In this document: in pieces, positions 53,917 to 63,916 of the stretch
Numbering within the stretch: the first letter of the stretch is position 1
Layout of the letters: the number at the start of each line of letters is the position of its first letter
Assembly (NCBI GenBank): GCA_014204635.1
Contig: JACHLS010000007.1
Span: 180,475 to 244,474 of the forward strand
Direction: 5' to 3'
DNA from: Sporosarcina luteola
GTDB taxonomy: Bacteria; Bacillota; Bacilli; Bacillales_A; Planococcaceae
DNA length: 64,000 nt
Program-made: the position numbers and the translations under genes
Notes under the pieces: generated by a model
Told to the model about the DNA's origin: nothing
The model's input: only the letters and a program-made list of their open reading frames with translations
The model's database searches: none

Positions 53917-55293
53917 TCAGGACTGTCCGAACGCCAATTTCATCGAATCGCTAATCGTTTCGACGCCGACGACTTGGATTCCTGCCGGGTAATCCCAACC
54001 ACCCAGATTGGAACTTGGAATGAAGGCACGCTCAAACCCCAGCTTCGCCGCCTCAGTCACCCGTTGTTCAATGCGGGAGACTCGCCGGACCTCTCCAGTC
54101 AATCCGACCTCACCGATAAAACAATCCGTAACGCCTACCGAAAGATCCCGGTAACTGGACACGATGCTCATTAATACCGCCAGATCGATTGCCGGCTCAT
54201 CCAATTTCACACCCCCCGCGACTTTAATATACGCATCTTGCGCCTGTAATAGCATTCCCATCCGTTTCTCCAAAACAGCCATCAAAAGCGATACGCGGTT
54301 TTGATCAAGCCCTGTTGCCATTCTTTTTGGATAGTTGAAACTTGAAGGCGTAACAAGCGCTTGTATTTCCACAAGGATCGGCCTCGTCCCTTCCATGGAA
54401 GCAACAACAGTGGAACCTGCTCCTCCTTGGGAACGTTCACGTAAAAAAAGTTCGGATGGATTGAGAACTTCCTTCAATCCGGATTGAAGCATTTCAAAAA
54501 TAGCGATTTCATTTGTAGAACCGAACCGGTTTTTCACACTGCGTAAAATCCGGTACGTATGGTGACGTTCCCCTTCAAAATAAAGAACTGTATCCACCAT
54601 ATGCTCCAAGAGCCTGGGTCCCGCGATTTGTCCATCCTTCGTCACATGTCCGACAATAAAAATAGCGATATTCTGTGTCTTGGCAATTCGCATCAATTCT
54701 GCTGTACATTCTCTTACCTGTGATACACTGCCCGGTGCAGACGTTACTTCTGGATGATGGATCGTCTGGATAGAATCGGCGATGACAAGTTGGGGCTTCA
54801 CTTCTGCAATCGTCTCATGTATTTTACCCAAATCCGTCTCCGCATAAATATAAAGTTCGTCTGATATAACACCCAATCTCTCCGCACGCAATTTCGTCTG
54901 CCGAATCGATTCCTCCCCCGATATATAGAGCACCCGCTGGCCTTTATTCGCCAGAAGTGAGGAGACTTGAAGCAATAATGTCGATTTACCGATCCCCGGA
55001 TCACCTCCAATCAGAATAAGAGATCCTGGAACTATGCCGCCTCCGAGTACTCGGTTCAATTCATCGAGATCTGTATCGACTCTAGGTTCCTGCATCGTTT
55101 CGATTGAATTGATCGGCACCGCTTTACTTGCAATGCTTGTTGAATGCTGGAAAGCGCCACGTGGCCCTTTTTGTACAATTTCCACTTCCTCATCCATCGT
55201 GTTCCATTCTCCGCAGCCCGGACAACGTCCCATCCACTTTGCAGACTCGTAGCCACATGATCTACACATGAACTTTGTTTTCTTCTTTGCCAT
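53917..55293 (-). CDS. radA: DNA repair protein RadA (Sms)
   Basis: 458 residues from ATG 55293 with GGAGGAAC upstream. Zinc finger [11 protein letters not shown]...CPGCGEW, RecA-like Walker [11 protein letters not shown], the RadA-specific KNRFGSTNE, and a C-terminal Lon-like domain. Branch migration in recombination. Followed by yacL without disA. Confidence 0.97.
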   Translation of the reverse strand: MAKKKTKFMCRSCGYESAKWMGRCPGCGEWNTMDEEVEIVQKGPRGAFQHSTSIASKAVPINSIETMQEPRVDTDLDELNRVLGGGIVPGSLILIGGDPGIGKSTLLLQVSSLLANKGQRVLYISGEESIRQTKLRAERLGVISDELYIYAETDLGKIHETIAEVKPQLVIADSIQTIHHPEVTSAPGSVSQVRECTAELMRIAKTQNIAIFIVGHVTKDGQIAGPRLLEHMVDTVLYFEGERHHTYRILRSVKNRFGSTNEIAIFEMLQSGLKEVLNPSELFLRERSQGGAGSTVVASMEGTRPILVEIQALVTPSSFNYPKRMATGLDQNRVSLLMAVLEKRMGMLLQAQDAYIKVAGGVKLDEPAIDLAVLMSIVSSYRDLSVGVTDCFIGEVGLTGEVRRVSRIEQRVTEAAKLGFERAFIPSSNLGGWDYPAGIQVVGVETISDSMKLAFGQS

Positions 55294-55366
55294 TTGTTCC
55301 TCCATACGAAAAAGACAGCCCACTCCGCCATTTCATAGTTAGACGGAAGGGCTATCCTTTCTACTC

Positions 55367-57820
55367 TTATTTTCCTGTGACAGCTTCTTTTTCAGTTTTC
55401 ACGACAAAATTGCCATCTTCTACATCTACGATCACTTTTCCGCCAGTAAGCACCGTACCTTTAAGAAGTTCTTCCGACAACTTATCCTCGACATGTTTTT
55501 GAAGTGCACGGCGCAGTGGGCGAGCCCCATAGTCCGGGTCATATCCCTCTTCTGCGATTTTCATTTTTGCTTCATCCGTCAAGACAAGTTCAATGTCCTG
55601 CTCGGCAAGCCGTTTTGTCAATTCATTGGACATAAGGGTGACAATCTCTTTTAAGTGCTCTTTTTCAAGCGAATGGAAGACGATCATTTCATCGACACGG
55701 TTCAGGAACTCAGGACGGAATGCTTTCTTCAATTCTTCCAGCATTTTTCCCTTCATGTCTTCGTAATCACGTTCGCCATCCTGTAAGTTGAATCCGACAT
55801 AACGGTTCTTCTTCAATGCTTCCGCACCTACGTTCGAGGTCATGATGACGACAGTATTCCGGAAATCGACTGTACGCCCCTTCGAATCCGTCAGCCTTCC
55901 ATCCTCTAAAACTTGCAAGAGAATATTGAATACATCGGGATGCGCCTTCTCGATTTCATCCAGCAAGACGACAGAATACGGCTTACGGCGCACTTTCTCT
56001 GTCAATTGTCCGCCTTCATCGTAACCGACATAACCTGGAGGCGAACCAACAAGACGGGATGTCGCATGCTTCTCCATGTACTCGGACATATCAATCCGGA
56101 TCATCGCATCCTCATCACCAAACATTGCCTCTGCAAGCGCACGGGCTAATTCTGTCTTCCCGACTCCAGTAGGGCCGAGGAAGATGAAGGAACCGATTGG
56201 ACGCTTCGGATCTTTCAATCCGGCACGCGCACGGCGGATGGCACGGGAAATGGCTGTCACCGCTTCTTTTTGACCGATGACCCGCTCATGCAGCAATTCT
56301 TCCATATTCAATAGCTTAGCTGTTTCTGTTTCAGCGATTTTTGCTACCGGCACTCCAGTCCACATCGCTACAACTTCCGCTATATCATTAACAGTGACCT
56401 CGGATTCTTTCTGGCCTTGTTTTTCTTTCCAAGCCGCTTTTGTTTTTTCAAGCTCTTCCTTCATCTTCTGTTCCTTGTCTCGGAATGAAGCGGCCTTCTC
56501 GAATTCCTGGCTTTGTACTGCCGCGTTCTTCTCATGGCGGATTGCCTCTAGCTTCGCTTCCAGCTCTTTTAGATTAGGAGGCGTTGTATAAGAGCGAAGA
56601 CGCACCTTTGAGCCCGCTTCGTCAATCAAATCGATCGCTTTGTCAGGAAGAAAACGATCCGATATATAGCGATCTGACATTTTCGCTGCCGCTTCGATAG
56701 CTTCATCTGTAATTTTCACCCGATGATGCGCTTCGTACCGATCCCGCAAACCACGGATAATCTGAATGGACTCTTCCACTGTCGGCTCATCGACTTGGAT
56801 TGGCTGGAAACGACGCTCAAGTGCCGCATCTTTTTCAATATACTTGCGGTATTCATCGAGTGTTGTAGCACCGATGCATTGAAGCTCCCCACGAGCCAGA
56901 GATGGTTTCAAAATGTTGGAGGCATCGATGGCCCCTTCCGCCCCGCCGGCGCCGATCAATGTATGCAATTCATCGATGAATAAAATAATATTGCCGGCTT
57001 GCCGGATTTCTTCCATCACTTTTTTCATGCGGTCTTCAAATTCACCACGGTATTTTGTTCCCGCAACGACCGTTCCCATATCAAGTGTCATGACACGTTT
57101 GTCGCGAAGGATTTCAGGCACTTCGTTATTGACAATCTGCTGGGCAAGACCTTCAGCAATGGCCGTCTTACCGACACCCGGCTCCCCGATGAGCACCGGA
57201 TTGTTTTTCGTTCTGCGCGCAAGAACCTCTATGACACGTGTAATTTCTTTGCTTCGTCCAATGACAGGGTCCAAGGATCCTTCACGGGCGATTTCAGTCA
57301 AGTCACGGGCCAGACTATCCAATGTCGGCGTCGAAGCTGAAGAGGAAGGTCCTGGATTGCCTACTGAGCTGTCATTGTTCCCTAGCAATTGCAGTACCTG
57401 CTGCCGGGCACGATTCAAGCTCACACCTGCGTTGTTCAATACACGGGCTGCGACACCTTCACCTTCCCGGATCAACGCGAGCAGAATATGCTCCGTGCCA
57501 ATGTAGGAATGGCCGAGTTTCCGAGATTCATCCACGGAAAGTTCGATAACCTTTTTGGCTCTCGGTGTATAATGGACAATCGGGCCGACATCCTTTGTCC
57601 CTGTCCCAACGAGGCTTTCCACCCCTTTTTCAATCGTTTCAAAGCTGACATCAATGGCTTCAAGGGCTTTCGCTGCAATGCCACCGCCTTCGCGGATCAA
57701 TCCTAATAAAATATGTTCTGTGCCGATGGATTCATGTTTCATCCGAATTGCTTCTTCTTGAGCCAGTTGTAATACTTTCTGGGCCCTTTGCGTAAGACGA
57801 TTATTAAACATCATATCCAT
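55367..57820 (-). CDS. clpC: AAA+ unfoldase ClpC
   Basis: 817 residues. Two Clp_N repeats (residues 1-145), D1 Walker [14 protein letters not shown], a UVR/middle domain (about 420-455) that binds MecA or McsA, and D2 [14 protein letters not shown]. Partner of ClpP; degrades arginine-phosphorylated proteins. ATG at 57820 or 57814 (AAGGAG upstream). A second CtsR operator and promoter lie just before it. Confidence 0.97.
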   Translation of the reverse strand: MDMMFNNRLTQRAQKVLQLAQEEAIRMKHESIGTEHILLGLIREGGGIAAKALEAIDVSFETIEKGVESLVGTGTKDVGPIVHYTPRAKKVIELSVDESRKLGHSYIGTEHILLALIREGEGVAARVLNNAGVSLNRARQQVLQLLGNNDSSVGNPGPSSSASTPTLDSLARDLTEIAREGSLDPVIGRSKEITRVIEVLARRTKNNPVLIGEPGVGKTAIAEGLAQQIVNNEVPEILRDKRVMTLDMGTVVAGTKYRGEFEDRMKKVMEEIRQAGNIILFIDELHTLIGAGGAEGAIDASNILKPSLARGELQCIGATTLDEYRKYIEKDAALERRFQPIQVDEPTVEESIQIIRGLRDRYEAHHRVKITDEAIEAAAKMSDRYISDRFLPDKAIDLIDEAGSKVRLRSYTTPPNLKELEAKLEAIRHEKNAAVQSQEFEKAASFRDKEQKMKEELEKTKAAWKEKQGQKESEVTVNDIAEVVAMWTGVPVAKIAETETAKLLNMEELLHERVIGQKEAVTAISRAIRRARAGLKDPKRPIGSFIFLGPTGVGKTELARALAEAMFGDEDAMIRIDMSEYMEKHATSRLVGSPPGYVGYDEGGQLTEKVRRKPYSVVLLDEIEKAHPDVFNILLQVLEDGRLTDSKGRTVDFRNTVVIMTSNVGAEALKKNRYVGFNLQDGERDYEDMKGKMLEELKKAFRPEFLNRVDEMIVFHSLEKEHLKEIVTLMSNELTKRLAEQDIELVLTDEAKMKIAEEGYDPDYGARPLRRALQKHVEDKLSEELLKGTVLTGGKVIVDVEDGNFVVKTEKEAVTGK

Positions 57821-57900
57821 TCCACTCCTTCTATACGAATATCAACTGTTCCCTGCATAAACAGGAAATAGGGATTTCAATTCATCAAAAATCTAGCCGG

Positions 57901-57923
57901 TTTGACTTTGACTATCTTTGACT
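57901..57923 (-). promoter_or_regulatory. CtsR operator upstream of clpC
   Basis: Direct heptad repeats AGTCAAA-GAT-AGTCAAA on the minus strand (57923-57907) with a third overlapping AGTCAAA at 57907-57901, matching the CtsR consensus. It lies just downstream of the -10, overlapping the expected start site. Confidence 0.9.
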
Positions 57924-57925
57924 TA

Positions 57926-57954
57926 ATTATACAAGATGGAAAGCGTATGTGCAA
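57926..57954 (-). promoter_or_regulatory. Promoter of clpC
   Basis: Minus strand: TTGCAC (57954-57949), 17 bp, TATAAT (57931-57926) in the mcsB-clpC gap. It shows clpC can be transcribed independently of ctsR. Confidence 0.85.
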
Positions 57955-57963
57955 AACAGATGC

Positions 57964-59049
57964 TCATTCTCCGGTCTCTTCTTCCTTTAATCTTTTATGG
58001 CCTACTTCAAGCCTTTCCCGGAACAGCTTTGCCCGAAATATATCCCGTTCTTCAGCAGTCAACTCCGTACCCGCGTACTGTTGCAGGAACCCAGGCTGCA
58101 TAAAAACCATTAATTCATTCAATATGATCATGTCGATATCCTGAATGATATCCATATCAATACCGAGACGTACATCGGATAAGCAGCGGGCCGCTTCTTC
58201 GGAAGGCAGCAGCCTTGCATAGGTAATCGTGCCAAGCGAGCGGAACAGCCGATTTTCCAAAGCAATTCGAGATTTGGACATCAGCAGTTCACGGGATCTG
58301 CGTTCATGTGCAATAAGACGTAATGTAATATTCTTCAACTCAGACAGGATTTCCTTCTCCGTTTTGCCGAGTGTGGTCTGGTTGGAGACTTGATAAATAT
58401 TTCCGAGCGCTTCACTGCCCTCTCCGTAGCTTCCCCGTACTACAAACCCGAGCCGGGAGATTGCCGGGATGATGCGATTGATTTGCTTGGTCATTGTCAG
58501 AGTAGGCAAATGCATCATGACAGAAGCCCTCATTCCTGTCCCTGTATTCGATGGGCAGCTTGTCAAATAACCGAACTGCTCGTCAAAGGCATAAGGGAGC
58601 TTCTTCTCCAAGTAATCATCCACCAGATCGGCCTTTTCATAGGCGCCATCCAGTTGGAAACCGGGATAAATACATTGGATTCGAATATGATCTTCTTCAT
58701 TCACCATGATGCTGAGAGTTTCGTCCTCTGATAGCACAACCGCCCCATGTCTTTCCGGATCGGTTAATTGCGGACTAATCAAATGTTTTTCCACTAACAC
58801 TTGTCTTTCAAGAATCGGCAACTCAGAGACCTTCATATAGGAATACCCATTTTCTTCTGAGTTAAGCAATGCCTCGGTAATTAGATGATCAACGTCTTTT
58901 GCCTCCTCGGGTGAAAAAGCGATGGGGAACCGACGACCCCTTAGATTCCGCGCAAGGCGTATCCGTGTCGACATGACGATATCCGAGTGTTCACCATGAG
59001 ACGACATCCAACCTGTCACTGCATGTTTCATAAAGTTATCAATTGACAT
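57964..59049 (-). CDS. mcsB: Protein arginine kinase McsB
   Basis: 361 residues from ATG 59049 (MSIDNFMKHAVTGWMSSHGE), with AGGAGGT upstream. Phosphagen-kinase fold; nucleotide-binding Arg cluster STRIRLARN, SCPSNTGTGMRASVMMHLP, GEGSEALGN and DVRLGIDMDII. Marks proteins and CtsR for ClpCP degradation. Confidence 0.96.
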   Translation of the reverse strand: MSIDNFMKHAVTGWMSSHGEHSDIVMSTRIRLARNLRGRRFPIAFSPEEAKDVDHLITEALLNSEENGYSYMKVSELPILERQVLVEKHLISPQLTDPERHGAVVLSEDETLSIMVNEEDHIRIQCIYPGFQLDGAYEKADLVDDYLEKKLPYAFDEQFGYLTSCPSNTGTGMRASVMMHLPTLTMTKQINRIIPAISRLGFVVRGSYGEGSEALGNIYQVSNQTTLGKTEKEILSELKNITLRLIAHERRSRELLMSKSRIALENRLFRSLGTITYARLLPSEEAARCLSDVRLGIDMDIIQDIDMIILNELMVFMQPGFLQQYAGTELTAEERDIFRAKLFRERLEVGHKRLKEEETGE

Positions 59050-59596
59050 TGGCGTCACCTCCTCCGTCTGTCAAAAGCCGTTTCAGCTCGTTTGCTTCAT
59101 CCCGTAAAGAGGCAGCCTCTTCAAACCGTTCTTCTTCAATCGCGTCTTGCATTTTCAGCCGAATCTCCTCAATCCGTTTTTTCACGGCAAATAATTCATT
59201 GAAAGAGACGGGAACTTTGCCGTTGTGGGATGAATGGCCATTATGGAGTTTTCCGAACAAGCGCGGAAGCCGTTCTCTGAACGTGTCGTAGCAAGTGGAA
59301 CAGCCGAATTTCCCGATGTCCAAAAATTTCCGGAATGTCAATCCGCACTCCGGGCACTCTGGACCTTCTGCCAAAGGTTCTTTCGTCTGCTGCTGGGATT
59401 GGAACGGCTCCGGTCCCCCTAACCAGTTGGAGAGAAATTGCTGAATGGACAACGGCTCTTGGTTCGGGTCGAAATGAAACATCTTGGATTGGAATGCACA
59501 ACGTTCACACATATGGCGTTCAGAGGATCCTTGCATCGTTTCCTGTGTAAAGATAACAGAAGCCGGCCTTTCATTGCAGATTTCACATAACATCAT
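59039..59596 (-). CDS. mcsA: McsB activator McsA
   Basis: 185 residues. Zinc-binding CEIC...CERC and CPECGLTFRKF...CSTCYDTF motifs; C-terminal UVR domain AIEEERFEEAASLRDEANEL. Activates McsB and links to ClpC. Overlaps mcsB by 11 bp. Confidence 0.95.
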   Translation of the reverse strand: MMLCEICNERPASVIFTQETMQGSSERHMCERCAFQSKMFHFDPNQEPLSIQQFLSNWLGGPEPFQSQQQTKEPLAEGPECPECGLTFRKFLDIGKFGCSTCYDTFRERLPRLFGKLHNGHSSHNGKVPVSFNELFAVKKRIEEIRLKMQDAIEEERFEEAASLRDEANELKRLLTDGGGDANVN

Positions 59597-59617
59597 TTGC
59601 CACCTCTTATCTATAGT

Positions 59618-60094
59618 TCACAAGTTATTATTATGTTCGTAAATTAATGTCATAAGCATCGCCTGCAAAATCCTTCCCCGGATGATATCCCGTTCCGGAA
59701 GAGGATAATGAAGCGTCGTGCGATCAACCGCAGCCAAAATAATCTTCGCTTCACGTTCTGATATGACTTTCTCATATAACAGACGGTGGACAACATCCTC
59801 AGCCATCGTGTAGGTGGCTCCGTCTTGAAGTCCTCTTAAAATATGCTCAATCAATTCTTTATGCGAATTGGTTTTAACCCGGTAGATGCGTATATAGCCG
59901 CCTCCGCCTCTCTTTGATTCGACTGCATATCCCCGTTCCACGGTAAAACGTGTATTAATGACATAATTGATTTGGGATGGGACGCATTGAAATTTCTCTG
60001 CTATTTCGCTCCGCTTAATCTCAATAACGCCGTTCTCCCCCTTTTCGATAATCTTCTTTAAATATCCTTCAATTACATCTGAAATATTTCGCAT
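59618..60094 (-). CDS. ctsR: Heat-shock repressor CtsR
   Basis: 158 residues. N-terminal winged HTH: IKRSEIAEKFQCVPSQINYV and the glycine wing RGGGGYIRI whose flexibility senses temperature. C-terminal dimer domain EREAKIILAAVDRTTLHYPL. Represses ctsR-mcsA-mcsB-clpC and clpC via AGTCAAA heptads. GTG absent; start ATG at 60094. Confidence 0.97.
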   Translation of the reverse strand: MRNISDVIEGYLKKIIEKGENGVIEIKRSEIAEKFQCVPSQINYVINTRFTVERGYAVESKRGGGGYIRIYRVKTNSHKELIEHILRGLQDGATYTMAEDVVHRLLYEKVISEREAKIILAAVDRTTLHYPLPERDIIRGRILQAMLMTLIYEHNNNL

Positions 60095-60132
60095 GTTTTT
60101 TCACTCCTTCCGCTGCGAAGTGATAAGCCATT

Positions 60133-60155
60133 ATTGACTTTGACTATCTTTGACT
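60133..60155 (-). promoter_or_regulatory. CtsR operator upstream of ctsR
   Basis: AGTCAAA-GAT-AGTCAAA on the minus strand (60155-60139), followed by AGTCAAT (60139-60133). A 32-bp stretch across operator and -10 is identical to that before clpC. Confidence 0.9.
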
Positions 60156-60157
60156 TA

Positions 60158-60187
60158 ATTATACACGATACGACATTGTTTTCACAA
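60158..60187 (-). promoter_or_regulatory. Promoter of the ctsR operon
   Basis: Minus strand: TTGTGA (60187-60182), 18 bp, TATAAT (60163-60158), directly abutting the CtsR operator. Confidence 0.75.
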
Positions 60188-60375
60188 TTGATTTGCAGTC
60201 AAAAATAATGTTTATGATTAGGTAAAACGGGTAAATAAGATGTTGAGGATTTTTTTCTGACCTCTTTTTTCCTCTACCTTATGGGCTTCAGCTGTTATAT
60301 ATGCTATACACAACCTGAACCCACCCCCAAACAAAAAGCTCCTGGTACGACGACTACTACGGAGGAGATTTACAC

Positions 60376-60954
60376 GTGAACTGGTACGAAAAGCTAAGCG
60401 AATATTTTCCAATCGAAGAGATGAAGTCAAGAGAACATATGGAGGCTCTTTTAAATGATAAGCATAATATCTATTTGAAAGAAGAAGGGCCGCACCATGT
60501 GTTAATGTTCGTGGAAACAGAAACGTTCATCTTCATTGACTATTTGTTTGTCTCGGCGCAGTCTAGAGGCGCAGGAATCGGTCGGAAACTGTTGAATTCC
60601 TTAAAACAGAAAGGGAAGCCGATCATTCTGGAAGTGGAGCCTGTCGATTATGAAGATACCGACACAGAAAAACGGTTGCGATTCTACGCTCGCGAAAACT
60701 TCCATCATGCCCGCCGAATCGGTTACAGCAGACGTTCGTTAGCTACTGGGGAACAAAATGATATGGAAATCCTATTTTGGTCTCCGGAAGATGCAGATGA
60801 GGAAAGCGTCTACGAGGCCATGAAAATGACGTATGAAGATATTCATACGTATAAGGATGAAACATTTTACGGCGAACCATACGACCCGGCTGAAAAAGTG
60901 CTCGTTTTTACGACACAAAAGAAAAAATGTATTCTGGAACCGTATTTGCCTTGA
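60376..60954 (+). CDS. GNAT-family N-acetyltransferase
   Basis: 192 residues from a GTG (MNWYEKLSEYFPIEE in the protein), with GGAGGAG 8 bases upstream. The acetyl-CoA-binding segment is VSAQSRGAGIGRKLLNSLKQ at about 56-75 and the fold continues with ILEVEPVDYEDTDTEKRLRF. The target is not evident. First right-going gene after ctsR; followed 128 bp later by a terminator. Confidence 0.88.
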   Translation: MNWYEKLSEYFPIEEMKSREHMEALLNDKHNIYLKEEGPHHVLMFVETETFIFIDYLFVSAQSRGAGIGRKLLNSLKQKGKPIILEVEPVDYEDTDTEKRLRFYARENFHHARRIGYSRRSLATGEQNDMEILFWSPEDADEESVYEAMKMTYEDIHTYKDETFYGEPYDPAEKVLVFTTQKKKCILEPYLP

Positions 60955-61081
60955 ACGCCGTACGAGTGATTCGGCTCGTTCCTAGAGGCAAAGCGCCCAA
61001 AGGTTTCTAGTCTAATGAGGTATTGCTGTTCGAAATTCAACTCTAAAGAAATATGAGGCATTGCGGCCTCGTTTCCATAAG

Positions 61082-61121
61082 GAGGACAACCCGGATAAAC
61101 GGAGTTGTTCTCTATTTTTTT
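61082..61121 (+). terminator. Terminator after the GNAT gene
   Basis: GAGGACAACCCG pairs with CGG-A-GTTGTTCTC (one bulge, one G-U), then TATTTTTTTG. Confidence 0.85.
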
Positions 61122-61193
61122 GTGCGCTTCTGACATGCGTGTATGAAACTATAGGGAAGGTGCTACGTACATAAGGGAACTGGAGGTGATTGT

Positions 61194-61883
61194 ATGGAGA
61201 AGAAGGTTCTACCCGAGACCGCCAAGCAGAATGCGATGCCCGCTTGGAAGAGGTCGTTGTATTACGTAGTGATCGCCGTCATTTCTATCTTCAGCATTCT
61301 AATTTTCCTTTTATTTTTGGATCTTCTAATGGATGAGGAATGGATTTTGACTCTTCTTTTAGGAGGCGTCATCCTTTTCCTTTGCTGGGTAATCATCCAA
61401 CTCATCCGGCTGCCTCATACTAGCGGCGCTACCAAACTCGAGCGAATCGAAACCTCTACCGGATATGTCATCCATGCGCTGAATGAATGGACAGGGGAAG
61501 CCAAAACAATTACATTCCACTGGAATCAAATAGATGACTTGGTAATCGGCATTTGGACTAATCCTAGATTCAAAGGCCGTAAAAATGATTATGTAGGCTC
61601 TAGGCTCATCTATCGCTATCAGCAGGACGGACAAATAAAATATGCGGACTCCATCATTCTTAACGAAAAACTATTGAATGATTGGATCAATACCATTTCA
61701 AGACATGCCATTCCTGCCCGTGTCACTAACGCCAATATTTCAGCAGTCAAAGAACAGGACTTCGATCAAATGTTGAATGAAGTCCATGCGGTTGCCATCG
61801 AAGAGGTTCCCTCCATTATAAATTGGTTCATGGAGCAAGAAGATTTCACGCTTTGGCATCCTTCTTCTTCTCATCAACAATAA
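61194..61883 (+). CDS. Two-TM membrane protein of unknown function
   Basis: 229 residues with GGAGGTG before the ATG. Hydrophobic helices at about 22-45 and 51-72, then a soluble domain (about 75-229) rich in beta-like sequence, ending acidic. N-in topology is likely from the basic PAWKRS start. I do not recognise the family; no partner is implied by the neighbours. Confidence 0.75.
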   Translation: MEKKVLPETAKQNAMPAWKRSLYYVVIAVISIFSILIFLLFLDLLMDEEWILTLLLGGVILFLCWVIIQLIRLPHTSGATKLERIETSTGYVIHALNEWTGEAKTITFHWNQIDDLVIGIWTNPRFKGRKNDYVGSRLIYRYQQDGQIKYADSIILNEKLLNDWINTISRHAIPARVTNANISAVKEQDFDQMLNEVHAVAIEEVPSIINWFMEQEDFTLWHPSSSHQQ

Positions 61884-61901
61884 TCATCCGTCAATCATAA
61901 A

Positions 61902-61944
61902 TAAAAAGACAATCCCCCAAATCGAACCTGTTGTGAGGATTGCC
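61902..61944 (-). terminator. Terminator of bioYB
   Basis: GGCAATCCTC pairs with GGGGGATTGTC (minus strand) followed by TTTTTATTT. It lies between the converging genes at 61883 and 61955. Confidence 0.8.
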
Positions 61945-61954
61945 TTTCTATATA

Positions 61955-62959
61955 TCAAACGATCGCTGGTGTTTTTTTCAACGGTTCCAAATCAATTTCG
62001 AACCCTAAATCCTCCAGCATTTGACGGTCGCTATCACTTTCCTGGCCTGCTGTAGTCAAATAGTCGCCAATAAAAATAGAATTGGCAGGATATAAACCGA
62101 GCGGTTGCAACGAACGCAGATTCACTTCCCGACCACCCGAAATTCGTATTTCTTTCGTCGGATTGATGAAACGAAACAAGCTGAGCACTTTCAAGCAATA
62201 CATCGGCGTCAATTCTTTCGTCCCCTCTAAAGGTGTACCATCGACCGCATGCAAGAAATTGACAGGGATCGAATCGGCATCCAATGCATGCAAGCTCCGT
62301 GCCATGTCAATTACATCTGCTTTCGTCTCACGCATTCCGACGATAACACCGGAACAAGGTGATATCCCAGCTTCTTTGGCAGATTCAACAGTATTTACCC
62401 GATCGTCATATGTATGGGATGTCGTGATGTTGCCATGATGGGCAGCCGAAGTGTTGATGTTGTGGTTATAGCGATCCACCCCCGCCTCTTTCAGGCGTTT
62501 CGCTTGCTCCGGCTTCAATATGCCTAGACATGCACAAACGGTCATGTCTGCATGCTTGCTTTTTATTTCCTTGACGGAATCGATCACTATTTCCAATTCC
62601 CGATTCACAGGTCCCCGGCCGCTTGCCACAATGCAATACGTTCCTGCATTAACGGAAGCTGCTCGTTCCGCCCCTGCCACAATCTCTTCCTGCTTCAACA
62701 TCGCATACTTTTCAATCGGCGCCTTGGAGACGATCGACTGGGCGCAATAGCCACAATTTTCGGGGCATAAACCAGATTTAGTATTCATGATCATGTTAAG
62801 TTTTACTTTGTTGCCATAATAACGTTTCCGGACTTTGTAGGCGGCATGGAGCAATGGCAGTAAATCCTCATCAGGACTTTCCAAAATAGCCATCGCTTCA
62901 GCGTCTGTCAAAATCTCTCCTTGCAACACACGGTCAGCCAACGCTTCATAATTCATCAT
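61955..62959 (-). CDS. bioB: Biotin synthase
   Basis: 334 residues. Radical-SAM cluster Cys 65, Cys 69 and Cys 72 in CPENCGYCAQS; YNHNINTSAAHH and RISGGREVNLRSLQPLGL are family motifs. Converts dethiobiotin to biotin. Start overlaps the bioY stop. No other bio genes are in the window. Confidence 0.97.
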   Translation of the reverse strand: MMNYEALADRVLQGEILTDAEAMAILESPDEDLLPLLHAAYKVRKRYYGNKVKLNMIMNTKSGLCPENCGYCAQSIVSKAPIEKYAMLKQEEIVAGAERAASVNAGTYCIVASGRGPVNRELEIVIDSVKEIKSKHADMTVCACLGILKPEQAKRLKEAGVDRYNHNINTSAAHHGNITTSHTYDDRVNTVESAKEAGISPCSGVIVGMRETKADVIDMARSLHALDADSIPVNFLHAVDGTPLEGTKELTPMYCLKVLSLFRFINPTKEIRISGGREVNLRSLQPLGLYPANSIFIGDYLTTAGQESDSDRQMLEDLGFEIDLEPLKKTPAIV

Positions 62960-63552
62960 CGCCCTCTCCTCACCTTCAAGACTTTATACATTCTATGGCC
63001 AAAAACACCTGCAAGGATAGATAAGATGATATCTTTCGGAAGTGGCGGGATCATCCAAATCCATGCCACTTTGTATGTAAACACATCAGGTGCTTTAGCC
63101 CAAAATTTATAAGCAAAATACAACCAATTCGTTCCAAACAGATAACTGAAAGCTACGGCAACTAGGCCAGATATGATATAGCTCCGCAAACTTCCATTCT
63201 TCTCAACAATCTTGCCTGCTATATACGCCACCAGTATGAAAGAAAGGACAAAGCCGAATGTCGGACTTAAAATTTCCGCAAAGCCGCCCTGAAATTTCGC
63301 AAACACGGGGGCTCCTGCCAATCCGACAGCCATGTATACAATCATGGAAATGGCACCAAGCCGACTGCCAAGAATTAAACCGGCCAAAACAGAAAAAAAC
63401 GGCTGCAGCGTAATCGGCACGCCGCCGACCATGAGAAACGGAACAAAAGTTGTTATATTAGCTCCGATCATCATAAGCGCAGCAAACATACCGCAATACA
63501 CCAGACTCAAAGCGCTCATTCCACTAGTTTGTTTAGCCGATACTGTCGCCAT
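62956..63552 (-). CDS. bioY: Biotin ECF transporter S-component BioY
   Basis: 198 residues from ATG 63552 with GAGGTG upstream. Six hydrophobic helices; VPFLMVGGVPITLQPFFSVL is the BioY signature and GRLGAISMIVYMAVGLAGAPVF-type sequence follows. Needs an EcfA1A2T module, encoded at 9.8-12.3 kb. Overlaps bioB by 4 bp. Confidence 0.95.
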   Translation of the reverse strand: MATVSAKQTSGMSALSLVYCGMFAALMMIGANITTFVPFLMVGGVPITLQPFFSVLAGLILGSRLGAISMIVYMAVGLAGAPVFAKFQGGFAEILSPTFGFVLSFILVAYIAGKIVEKNGSLRSYIISGLVAVAFSYLFGTNWLYFAYKFWAKAPDVFTYKVAWIWMIPPLPKDIILSILAGVFGHRMYKVLKVRRGR

Positions 63553-63588
63553 CCAACACACCTCTTTTATCTTTTTTAGGTTAGTAAT

Positions 63589-63617
63589 AGAATATAAGGT
63601 CGAAAAATATGTGTCAA
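63589..63617 (-). promoter_or_regulatory. Promoter of bioY-bioB
   Basis: Minus strand: TTGACA (63617-63612), 17 bp, TATTCT (63594-63589). The -35 overlaps a BirA-like half-site. Confidence 0.78.
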
Positions 63618-63639
63618 CTAAAATTTGATGCAGGTTAAC
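63613..63639 (-). promoter_or_regulatory. BirA-like operator
   Basis: GTTAAC and GTCAAC inverted half-sites separated by exactly 15 bp, consistent with the TTAAC-N(15)-GTTAA pattern of Gram-positive BirA sites upstream of bioY. Confidence 0.65.
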
Positions 63640-63798
63640 TCATTTTAAAGAATGGGAAGACGCTTGCAAGCGGTGGACAATAGCCGATCCAAATAGAGTG
63701 AATAGTCTGGTCCGACATTTACTCTACCAGAAGATTGCATCCTGTAGGCAGGAACAATTTGATTCTTCGAGTATGCTTCTCGATTCTCTTTTCTTGCG

Positions 63799-63909
63799 TA
63801 TCAATCGGTTGACCGCTGGTATGCGCGATTGCATTGCCAATATGCGCGGACGGAAGCGTATTATGATCGGCTTCAACTGGTTATGCGCGTACTAGAGTCT
63901 TTATGCGAT
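63799..63909 (+). repeat. 21-nt-phased TATGCGCG-type repeat tract
   Basis: TATGCGCG recurs at 63820, 63841 and 63882, with degenerate copies at 63799 (TATCAATC), 63862 (TATGATCG) and 63902 (TATGCGAT): spacing 20-21 bp throughout. A plus-strand open frame of 65 codons reads through as imperfect seven-residue units (MRDCIAN, MRGRKRI). No RBS-supported gene. Confidence 0.7.
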
Positions 63910-63916
63910 GACGTAC

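Noticed and set aside
56913..57506. 197-codon plus-strand frame opposite clpC
   Set aside because: Antisense shadow over the D1 domain of clpC; no supporting signals.
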